From CAVQUE01 sp046290435 (GTDB lineage: Bacteria > Actinomycetota > Acidimicrobiia > Acidimicrobiales > UBA8592): 64,000 bases of DNA. Below, one piece after another: positions 17,250 to 24,583 of the stretch. Under the pieces are notes generated by a model. The model was not told the DNA's origin and did no database searches. It was given only the letters and a program-made list of their open reading frames with translations. Location: assembly GCA_046290435.1 (NCBI GenBank), contig JBKAGO010000038.1, forward strand, positions 62,001 to 126,000, read 5' to 3'. The translations under genes were made by a program, and so were the position numbers. The first letter of the stretch is position 1; each line of letters begins with the position of its first letter.

Positions 17250-17818
17250 CCGAAGGCTTCGAAATCGAGCTTCCAGCGTTCGGCGACGAACGCCCGTGTC
17301 TGACGATCGAAGAGGTCGGCACGGTCACGGTGGCAGCTGGCATTGCGGTGGGGCAGCTCGATCGGGCCACAGCCAATGCGCTCGAGCACCGCGGCGAAGT
17401 CCTCCTCGATTCGTTCGTGGTGCCCCACGAAATCGATCAACGCACAGCCGTTGCGATCATGGGTGTAGTCACGCTGGAGCACATCGGGCCGCTCTGCGTG
17501 GAGTCGCACCCACGACGCAAAGGAGCCTGCAGCGACGGTGTCGGCGTACTGGGGATGGAAGGGGTGTTCCATCAGATAGGTCCACCAGGACGCCAGGTGA
17601 TCGTAGGGGTGCCGGACGAACGCGAAGACGAACAGGTCTTCGACGCTCAGCTCCGGCAGCGCCGACGAGAGATCCCGTGCGCGCAGGTGCTTCGTGCTGC
17701 GCAGCCGTTCGACGAGGCGTGGGGACTGGAGATGCACGAGCGCATCGGTGATGCTCGTCCCGCCCGACTTCGGCACATGGAGGAACACGAACCGGTGAGA
17801 CTCCGACACCAGCGTCAT
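17237..17818 (-). CDS. Sulfotransferase-family protein
   Basis: 193-aa P-loop-like sulfotransferase. HVPKSGGTSI (14-23) is the 5'-phosphosulfate-binding loop for PAPS, and FVRHPYDHLASWW (68-80) matches the 3'-phosphate-binding region. It is shorter than most sulfotransferases (about 250 aa) but has both signatures. The ATG overlaps the stop of the redoxin-like gene (ATGA), so both share promoter P4. In this context it could sulfate a modified small protein, for example at a tyrosine or a newly made hydroxyl group. That is inference. Confidence 0.8.
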   Translation of the reverse strand: MTLVSESHRFVFLHVPKSGGTSITDALVHLQSPRLVERLRSTKHLRARDLSSALPELSVEDLFVFAFVRHPYDHLASWWTYLMEHPFHPQYADTVAAGSFASWVRLHAERPDVLQRDYTHDRNGCALIDFVGHHERIEEDFAAVLERIGCGPIELPHRNASCHRDRADLFDRQTRAFVAERWKLDFEAFGYES

Positions 17819-18573
17819 GGGCCCGTCGCCTGCTCGGCAGCAGCGAAGGCGCCCGCCGCCTCGAGCGCGACGCCCAACGCCTCCGCGTCGATCCGGCCGA
17901 TCGGCTCGGATGCATGCTGCAGATCCGCCGATACGACCACCAGGCCTCTCGTGTCATCCACGCCGAGCATCGGCGCCAGCGACGGGACCTCTTCCCAGAC
18001 CATGTTCGACGATTCGATCCCCCACCGCCGAACGGTTTCCATGGCCACGCCGAGGTCACCGCCGGAGCCGACACCGACGAGCTGCACCCGATGTCGGTGT
18101 GCACGTGCGAAGCGCTCGATCAGCGTCACAGCGCCGACGTCCTCGGAGTCCGATCCGACCCCCCAGAACCACAAGAGAACAGGGCGGTCGCGTAGCGCGA
18201 CGTCTGCCAGCGTCGTGGTCGATCCGTCCTCGAGTGCGAACAGCGCGCCGAACGGTTGGTTCGGATGGCCGATCTCACCGCCGGTGACGCTGAAGACGAG
18301 TTGGCGCCATGGCGCGTCGGGGTATCGGCGGGCCGCCTCGCCCGAACCGACCACCAACTCCTCGTCGAAGCGCCGACCGTTGGCGATGACCCAGTCGAGC
18401 TCGTGACCGTGGGCCTGCACCGCAGCGTCGTAGCGTTCGAGGAACCGGCGGACGGCATCGGGGTCGAGCGTCTCGTCCAACGAGAGTTTGATCAGGCCGA
18501 GCAGCGGGGCGACCACGACCGACAGTTCCGTCGAGGTCAGCTTGTCGAGGGCGTCCCGGAAGTGATTCGCCAT
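17815..18573 (-). CDS. Redoxin-fold protein lacking catalytic cysteines
   Basis: 252-aa protein. The C-terminal half (about 110-230) has the AhpC/TlpA-type pattern TLADVALRDRPVLLWFWG followed by LVGVGSGGD, but WGVGSDS occupies the place of the WCxxC motif, so no thiol-disulfide chemistry is expected. The helical N-terminal ~100 residues match nothing I recognise. It is first in a two-gene operon with the sulfotransferase. The ATG lies 8 bases after the GTC element of P4, so the transcript could be leaderless. It may be a binding or scaffold protein of the modification cluster. Confidence 0.65.
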   Translation of the reverse strand: MANHFRDALDKLTSTELSVVVAPLLGLIKLSLDETLDPDAVRRFLERYDAAVQAHGHELDWVIANGRRFDEELVVGSGEAARRYPDAPWRQLVFSVTGGEIGHPNQPFGALFALEDGSTTTLADVALRDRPVLLWFWGVGSDSEDVGAVTLIERFARAHRHRVQLVGVGSGGDLGVAMETVRRWGIESSNMVWEEVPSLAPMLGVDDTRGLVVVSADLQHASEPIGRIDAEALGVALEAAGAFAAAEQATGP

Positions 18574-18581
18574 GGACCGCC

Positions 18582-18608
18582 CGACGCTGGCATCGACGCC
18601 CGGTTACA
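18582..18608 (-). promoter_or_regulatory. ECF-like promoter P4 upstream of redoxin-sulfotransferase operon
   Basis: On the minus strand TGTAAC is followed after 17 bases by GTCG, inside TGTAACCG as in P1 and P3. The -10-like element ends 8 bases before the ATG at 18573, which predicts leaderless or nearly leaderless mRNA. Confidence 0.55.
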
Positions 18609-18724
18609 GCCGGCGCTCGTGGCGGTCCGCTCGATCGAACCTACCGAGGGCGCGGACGAACCGGCTGCCACGGTTGCGAGCGTGCAGATCAGTCGGCCGG
18701 GAACGACGCTCGCGGCGGCTGCGC

Positions 18725-19606
18725 TCAGCGGGTGAAGAACAGTTGGAGCTCGATCGGGCCGCGGTCCTCGGCGGAGAGGACGATCGGGGCGGTGGGCACG
18801 CTCACGCCGTAGTCGGCGAACACGACCTCGAGCTGGCCGACGACCACGATGGTGTCGCCGACGTACTGCGCTTGGAGAGGGAACACCACCGACTGGGTCA
18901 CACCCTTGACGGTCAGCTCACCAGGCGCATCGACGATGATCGGCTCGCCGGCCAGCGCCGCCTCGCCGAGTTCGACCGGCGCGCCGAGCGTGAACGTCGC
19001 GGTCGGATGGGTGGCCGTGTCGAGCGCCTCCCGCACCGCACCGTCGCGCCGGCTGTCATCGGTGGTGATCGCTGACATGTCGGCCTCGATCGCCACGGCG
19101 GTGAGCGTCGATCCGTCGATGGTCATCGTTCCGCTCACCACGGGGGTGCGACCGACCGCATCGACGGCACCGATGCCTGCCAGTTCCTCCGCGACACGAA
19201 AGCCGACGAAGGTGCCCGTCGAGTCCTCGTAGCTGAACTCGCCGATCGTGGTGTCGACACCCCAGGTGCCCGACAGGTCGCCGCCGGCGGCCGGAGTCTC
19301 GGCGGGTGTCGTGTCCTCGGTCGTGGCCGACGACCCGGTGGCGTCTCCTTCGGTGGTTGCGTCTGCTTCGGTGGTGGCGGGTTCTGCCGGGGCGTCCGTG
19401 TCGGCCGGCTCCGTTGCGGTGTCGTCGTCCAGGACCTGGGCGGCTGCGGCCTCCAGGTTCACCTCGTCGGGGGCGTCGTCCTGGAAGAACCACCAGAGGA
19501 ACGCGGCGATGGCCACGACGACGAGCAGGGCGATGGCGGCCACGACGCGAATCGTCCGGCGCTTCGTGGTAGGTGGGGATACCTCAGGGGATCGTGTGGC
19601 GGTCAC
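18725..19606 (-). CDS. Membrane-anchored YceI-family protein
   Basis: 293-aa protein with an N-terminal transmembrane segment (about residues 20-42), a Thr/Ala/Asp-rich linker (to about 105) and a YceI lipocalin-like beta-barrel (SGTWGVDTTIGEF through to the end). YceI domains bind isoprenoid-type lipids in the periplasm or exoplasm. The GTG at 19604-19606 has GAGGAG upstream. An open extension to 19792 would run over the divergent regulator promoter and is rejected. It is divergent from the two-component genes. Confidence 0.85.
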   Translation of the reverse strand: MTATRSPEVSPPTTKRRTIRVVAAIALLVVVAIAAFLWWFFQDDAPDEVNLEAAAAQVLDDDTATEPADTDAPAEPATTEADATTEGDATGSSATTEDTTPAETPAAGGDLSGTWGVDTTIGEFSYEDSTGTFVGFRVAEELAGIGAVDAVGRTPVVSGTMTIDGSTLTAVAIEADMSAITTDDSRRDGAVREALDTATHPTATFTLGAPVELGEAALAGEPIIVDAPGELTVKGVTQSVVFPLQAQYVGDTIVVVGQLEVVFADYGVSVPTAPIVLSAEDRGPIELQLFFTR

Positions 19607-19751
19607 GTCGTGCTCCTCGGGGGGATGGGGGACTCGGGAGCACTCAACCGGGCGAACCTGGCATTTTGCTGTGAACTCGCGCAGTGATCCCCCAGCATCG
19701 TCGGTGCCGGCTCCCAGCGAACTCACAGCGAGGGCTGTCACACTGGCCGAC

Positions 19752-20435
19752 GTGGCCAGCCAGCACCTGCTCATCGTCGACGACGAGGACAACCTCCGGT
19801 CGATGCTCTCCGCCGCACTCCAGCATCACGGCTTCCGGGTCACCACCGCCGAGAACGGCCGGGTCGCGCTCGATCTCATCGCAAAGGAGCAACCCGATCT
19901 CGTGCTGCTCGACGTGATGATGCCCGACCTCGACGGCTTCGAGGTCTGCCGCCGGCTACGACAGGAGGGTCACCGCACCCCCGTGCTGTTCCTCACCGCC
20001 CGCGACGCCACCGAGGACAAGGTGCGCGGCTTGACCCTCGGCGGGGACGACTACCTCCAGAAGCCCTTCAGCCTCGACGAACTCGTCGCCCGCGCCGAAG
20101 CGGTCCTGCGGCGCACGAGCACCGCCGACGCCGGCGCCACCATCCACACGTGCGCCGACCTGGTGATGGACGACGACGCGCACCGCGTGCAGCGAGCGGG
20201 CGAGGACGTGTCGCTCTCGCCCACCGAGTACAACCTGCTCCGGTACCTGCTCGTCAACCAGGGCCGTGCGCTGTCGAAGGCACAGATCCTCGATCACGTG
20301 TGGAACTACGACTTCGGCGGTGACGGCGGCGTGGTCGAGACCTACATCGGCTACCTCCGCAAGAAGGTCGACCACGTCGACCCCCGGTTGATCCACACGA
20401 TCCGCGGGATCGGATACACACTGCGCGAGCAGTGA
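19752..20435 (+). CDS. OmpR-family DNA-binding response regulator
   Basis: 227-aa regulator with a receiver domain (acidic pair D10-D11, phospho-acceptor D54 in LLDVMMPDLDG, KPF near residue 105) and a C-terminal winged helix (LSPTEYNLLRYLLVNQGRAL). The GTG at 19752 is the only plausible start near the domain edge. The stop overlaps the in-frame region of the kinase gene that follows, forming a two-component pair. The signal is unknown. Confidence 0.93.
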   Translation: MASQHLLIVDDEDNLRSMLSAALQHHGFRVTTAENGRVALDLIAKEQPDLVLLDVMMPDLDGFEVCRRLRQEGHRTPVLFLTARDATEDKVRGLTLGGDDYLQKPFSLDELVARAEAVLRRTSTADAGATIHTCADLVMDDDAHRVQRAGEDVSLSPTEYNLLRYLLVNQGRALSKAQILDHVWNYDFGGDGGVVETYIGYLRKKVDHVDPRLIHTIRGIGYTLREQ

Positions 20436-20449
20436 TCCGAGGGTCCTCC

Positions 20450-21898
20450 ATGTCGCTGCGTGCCCGCCTCCTCGCCGGTATGGCCTTCGTCGCCGTCGTC
20501 CTGCTGGCGGTCGTGGTGCTGACCACCCGCAGCACCCGGACCGAGCTGATCGGCCAGATCGACGATCGGCTGCTGCTGCTCGCAGGGAGCGACGGTGACG
20601 GCCGATTCCCGTATCCGAAGAGCGACGGCGGGACACCGACGGCCCCGACGGCGGGCGAGGGTGGGCGCTACGAAGTCGAGCGACTGAGCGACCTCTACGA
20701 GGGCTACTTCGACGCCGATGGCCGGCTCACCACCGTCTTCCGCCCGAACCTGCCGGGCGCCGACCAGATCGGTCCGCCGGTCTGCAGCTTCGGCGACGCG
20801 CCGGAGTATGGCGCCCGTCTCCTGACCACCAGCGCCGACGGCAGCGACATCACCTATCGCACGTTGATCACGAGCCCCGACGAGTTGGGTCGTGTCCGCG
20901 TGATCGCCGTCCCGATCGACGATCTGCAGCAGACGATCGACCGTCTGATGCTCGTCCAGCTCGTGGGCTCGGGAGCCATCCTCGTCGCGCTCGGCCTCGT
21001 CGGATGGTGGGTCGTCCACCTCGGCATCCGGCCGGTGAAGGAGATGACCGCCGCGGCGACCCGCATCGCCGACGGCGACCTCACCGTCCGTGTCCCCGAG
21101 GGAAGCCACGGCACCGAATCGGGCGAGTTGGCCGGGGCACTCAACCGAATGCTCGGCACGATCGACAGCGCGCTCGACGAACGAGCCCGGTCGGAGCAGC
21201 GGCTGCGCCGCTTCGTCGCCGATGCATCGCACGAGCTCCGCACCCCGCTCACCACGATCCGCGGGTACGCCGAGCTGTACCGCATGGGCGGCATCGCCGG
21301 CGGGGCCGACCTCGAGGACGCGATGCGCCGGACCGAGGAAGAGGCGGCGCGCATGGGCCGCCTCGTCGAGGACATGCTCGTGCTGGCCAAGTTGGACGAG
21401 GAGCGTCCGCTCGACCTGCGCCCCGTCGACATCGTGGCCCTGGCCCGCGACATCGCCGCCGACGCCAGGGCCGGTGCCCCCCACCGTTCGATCGCGTTCG
21501 AGACGACGATCGACGCTGCGATGGTGAACGGCGACGAGGACCGGCTGCGCCAGGTGCTCGGCAACGTCGTCTCGAACGCGATCGTCCACACCGACAGCGA
21601 CGTGCCGGTCGTGGTCCGTGTCACCAGGGAGTCGTCGGACGAGCCGGGCGCGCCGGGCGCCGTCATCGTGATCCACGTCGTCGATCGCGGGTCCGGCATG
21701 TCGGCCGAGGTCGCAGCCCGGGTGACCGAACGGTTCTTCCGGGCCGACCCGGCGCGCTCACGTCATCGGGGCGGCAGCGGCCTGGGCCTGTCGATCGTCG
21801 ACGCGGCGGTCGCTGCCCACGGCGGGTCGGTCGAGATCGAGAGCGCAGACGGCGAGGGCACGACCGTCCGGCTCGTCCTTCCCGCAGCAGGCCCCTGA
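20450..21898 (+). CDS. Sensor histidine kinase with HAMP domain
   Basis: Membrane kinase of about 482 aa. It has TM1 (LLAGMAFVAVVLLAVVVL), an extracytoplasmic sensor of about 140 residues with two conserved-looking Cys-free segments, and TM2 (VGSGAILVALGLVGWWVVHL). HAMP, HisKA (ASHELRTPLTTIRGYAE) and HATPase (NVVSNAI, GGSGLGLSIV) domains follow. The ATG at 20450 follows GAGGG. A GTG at 20432 that overlaps the regulator stop as GTGA is the alternative start. It is partner of the upstream regulator. Confidence 0.93.
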   Translation: MSLRARLLAGMAFVAVVLLAVVVLTTRSTRTELIGQIDDRLLLLAGSDGDGRFPYPKSDGGTPTAPTAGEGGRYEVERLSDLYEGYFDADGRLTTVFRPNLPGADQIGPPVCSFGDAPEYGARLLTTSADGSDITYRTLITSPDELGRVRVIAVPIDDLQQTIDRLMLVQLVGSGAILVALGLVGWWVVHLGIRPVKEMTAAATRIADGDLTVRVPEGSHGTESGELAGALNRMLGTIDSALDERARSEQRLRRFVADASHELRTPLTTIRGYAELYRMGGIAGGADLEDAMRRTEEEAARMGRLVEDMLVLAKLDEERPLDLRPVDIVALARDIAADARAGAPHRSIAFETTIDAAMVNGDEDRLRQVLGNVVSNAIVHTDSDVPVVVRVTRESSDEPGAPGAVIVIHVVDRGSGMSAEVAARVTERFFRADPARSRHRGGSGLGLSIVDAAVAAHGGSVEIESADGEGTTVRLVLPAAGP

Positions 21899-21978
21899 CG
21901 CAGTGTGCACACCGGCACGGTCTGCACCGATCATCCGGGCACTCCCCCTCCCACACCCGACCACGAGGACACACCCCC

Positions 21979-22947
21979 ATGTCGACCGACTCCTGCCACG
22001 ACACCCATGAACACGACCCGGACGACCTCACAGAGCGTGGACTCGCGTTCGATCTCCAGACGATGTCCCGGCGCCGTTTGCTCGCCGTCCTCGGCGGCGG
22101 TGCAGGCGCCTTGGCCCTGACAGCGTGTACTGGCACCTCGACATCGGCATCCGGGACGCCCGGCACCGACACGACCACGACGCCGCCGAGCGCAACCCCC
22201 ACGGCATCAGCCGGCAGTGGGGACACGACAGGCGGCGCAGCCGATCCGACCGCCGCGCCGACTGCCGGTCCGACCAGTGCGCCGGCCCCGACGAGCACCG
22301 AGGCCACCGCCGCCGCGACCGTCACCGAGGAGATTCCCGACGAGACCGCAGGCCCGTTCCCGGGAAACGGATCGAACGGTCCCGACGTGCTGTCGGAGCA
22401 GGACGTCGTGCGCTCCGACATCACCCGCAGCATCGGGAGCGCGAGCGGAGTCGCAGAGGGCGTCCCGCTGACGTTCACGATGGCGATCATCGACGTCGCA
22501 TCGAAGACGCCACTCGTCGGCGGCGCCGTCTACGCATGGCACTGCGACGCCCTCGGCCGGTACTCGATGTACTCAGATGGCGTGACCGAGGAGAACTACC
22601 TCCGGGGCGTCGTCGAAGCCGACGCCAACGGCAACGCGACGTTCCGGTCGGTGTTCCCCGGGTGCTATCCGGGCCGTTGGCCTCACATCCACTTCGAGGT
22701 GTACGAGAGCGTCGCCGCGGCAACCGGTGGCGCCGACCCGCTCAAGACGTCGCAGCTCGCCTTCCCCCGGGCTGCCTGCGAGGCGGTGTACACCGACACC
22801 CGCTACCCGGGGAGCGCCGACGAGCTCGCCGAGCTCTCACTCGCATCCGACGGTGTGTTCCGTGACGACCAGGCGGTCGCCCAGCTCGCCGTCACAACGG
22901 GCGACGCCACCACCGGCGTGGCCGCCACCCTGGGCGTCGGGGTCTGA
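21979..22947 (+). CDS. Intradiol ring-cleavage dioxygenase-like lipoprotein (Tat signal)
   Basis: 322-aa secreted protein. SRRRLLAVLGGGAGALALTA is a twin-arginine signal ending in the lipobox LTAC, so export is by Tat and anchoring by a lipid. A Thr/Ala/Pro-rich linker leads to an intradiol-dioxygenase beta-sandwich, with ETAGPFPG, the ligand-type sequences WHCDALGRYS and CYPGRWPHIHFEV, and Tyr/His residues for a non-haem Fe(III). Cytosolic relatives cleave catechols. The role of exported members is unclear. It lies directly after the two-component pair and may be its target. Confidence 0.85.
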   Translation: MSTDSCHDTHEHDPDDLTERGLAFDLQTMSRRRLLAVLGGGAGALALTACTGTSTSASGTPGTDTTTTPPSATPTASAGSGDTTGGAADPTAAPTAGPTSAPAPTSTEATAAATVTEEIPDETAGPFPGNGSNGPDVLSEQDVVRSDITRSIGSASGVAEGVPLTFTMAIIDVASKTPLVGGAVYAWHCDALGRYSMYSDGVTEENYLRGVVEADANGNATFRSVFPGCYPGRWPHIHFEVYESVAAATGGADPLKTSQLAFPRAACEAVYTDTRYPGSADELAELSLASDGVFRDDQAVAQLAVTTGDATTGVAATLGVGV

Positions 22948-22995
22948 CCCGCCGGCAGGGACGGTACCCGATGGGAGAGGGACGACTCCGGCTTC

Positions 22996-24498
22996 TCAGG
23001 CCTTGCGGCTCGACCCGCGACCGGCGCCCGCGGGCTCCGGTGCGGCGCGTCGGCGGAAGAAGTCGCCGAACTTGGTGATGACGGCATGGCCGGGTTCGGC
23101 ACCCTCTGGCGGTTTGTGGCGGGCGAACCACGCCGTCATCGTCCCGAGCGTGCGGGCCGTGTCGAGCGCCGGGATCTGCCCGTCGACCACCACCATCGAG
23201 AAGTACGGGACGCCGGTGATACGCCGCAGCGCCTCGTAGGCCGCCGGGTCGGGCTTGCGGACCCCGATCTCGGAGCTGACGACCCACGGCGTCACCCCGG
23301 ACAGGCCGTGGAGATCCCGCAGCTGATGCGACCAGTCCGCCAGATCGTTGGTGACCACGGCGACGGGCACCCCGCGGCGGTGCATCTCACGCAGGAACTC
23401 CTTCGCGCCGTGCTGCAACCTGATGCCGGCGAGCAGTTCGGCGTCGAGCTGCGCGGCATCGCCGACCACCCCACACGCCTCCCAGAACGCCGGAGAGCGC
23501 ATGCGCCCGAGCGTTGCCTGGCGGTGGAGCTCGATGATCTCGTCGTTCGACAGGGGCGACCCGTGGGCCTTCACGAACGGCACGACCCGTTCCAGCGGAT
23601 CGGGCGACATCCGGAAGAGGACCTCGTGGACGTCGAGCACCATCATCTGCATCTGTGGACGGGGCTGTTGCGACGGCGCGCCCGCCGCGGCCTCGGCTGG
23701 GCCGCCCGGCACCCGCGACCGCAGCCGCGCCGGGCGCTTCTCGGGGGCCATGCCGGCGTAGCGCCGATCGAGCAGATAGTTGATCGCCACCAGCAGCAGC
23801 GAGAGCGCGAACAACGCGATCAGGGCCCAGCGGACCCAGCCGAGCAGCTGCGCGACCCGGTTCTCGTCGATGGCCTCTGCCTCGATCTCGAGGGTCTCGC
23901 CCAGTGGGATCTCGAATCGTTCCGCTTCGCCGAAGGGCAGGTCGACGACCACCCGGGTGGTGACGGCGTCTTCGGGAGCGATCGTCTGGTCGGCGGCCAG
24001 GGCCTCGAGATCGATGCCGATCGGCCCGACCCCCAGTGTCTCGACCAGTTCGGGGTCGGTGAACACCGCGAGCCCGTCGGTGAGATCGACCGTGCCCTCG
24101 AGCGCGAACCTCGTCGTGGTGTTGGTCGCTTCTCGCTCGATGGCGAAGTCACGCAGCACCGCGCCGGGACCGAAGAGCTCGTCCAGGACGCCCTGGAGTT
24201 CGTCGGCGGCACCGAAGTCCTTCTGCACACGGATCCACTCGCGGCCATCGTCGAGAATCTCGGGCGGCCCGACCGTCCAGCCCGCATCGACGAGATCGGA
24301 GGTGACGAGCAGCTCCGACAGCGCCGGCACCTCGACCCGCGCAGCGTCGTCGAGGCCGATGCCGGCGATCACCGTGCCGCTGCCGTCTTCGGCGACGTCG
24401 ATCTCGATCTCGATCTGCGCGGTGCACGCCGACGCGACGACGAAGACCGCCATCACGAGCGCGAACAAACGCCATCTGCGAAACGTCACGGCTCGCAT
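22996..24498 (-). CDS. LppM-like lipoprotein domain fused to HAD-like hydrolase domain
   Basis: 500-aa two-part membrane protein. Residues 1-25 are a lipoprotein signal (VASAC, C25), 26-215 an LppM-type extracytoplasmic domain, 221-243 a transmembrane helix, and 285-470 a cytosolic HAD-like fold. HAD motifs are partly changed: LDVHEVLF (D289, with His instead of the second Asp), VTND, RKPDP and VVVDG. Catalysis is therefore doubtful. The ATG at 24496-24498 is the start. The open frame further upstream overlaps clpC and has no coding signal. LppM and HAD are usually separate proteins. Confidence 0.75.
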   Translation of the reverse strand: MRAVTFRRWRLFALVMAVFVVASACTAQIEIEIDVAEDGSGTVIAGIGLDDAARVEVPALSELLVTSDLVDAGWTVGPPEILDDGREWIRVQKDFGAADELQGVLDELFGPGAVLRDFAIEREATNTTTRFALEGTVDLTDGLAVFTDPELVETLGVGPIGIDLEALAADQTIAPEDAVTTRVVVDLPFGEAERFEIPLGETLEIEAEAIDENRVAQLLGWVRWALIALFALSLLLVAINYLLDRRYAGMAPEKRPARLRSRVPGGPAEAAAGAPSQQPRPQMQMMVLDVHEVLFRMSPDPLERVVPFVKAHGSPLSNDEIIELHRQATLGRMRSPAFWEACGVVGDAAQLDAELLAGIRLQHGAKEFLREMHRRGVPVAVVTNDLADWSHQLRDLHGLSGVTPWVVSSEIGVRKPDPAAYEALRRITGVPYFSMVVVDGQIPALDTARTLGTMTAWFARHKPPEGAEPGHAVITKFGDFFRRRAAPEPAGAGRGSSRKA

Positions 24499-24525
24499 CG
24501 TAACGGCGCCGGGCTCGCCCGAACG

Positions 24526-24564
24526 CGACCCCGCCCGCCGCAACGGGTGCGGCGGGCGGGGTCG
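24526..24564. terminator. Strong GC-rich hairpin terminator between clpC and LppM-HAD gene
   Basis: A perfect 17-bp stem (CGACCCCGCCCGCCGCA and its complement) surrounds a 5-base loop. It starts 19 bases after the clpC stop on the minus strand. There is no U-tract, as often seen in high-GC actinobacteria. Confidence 0.8.
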
Positions 24565-24583
24565 GCGGCGATGGCGCCTCAGC

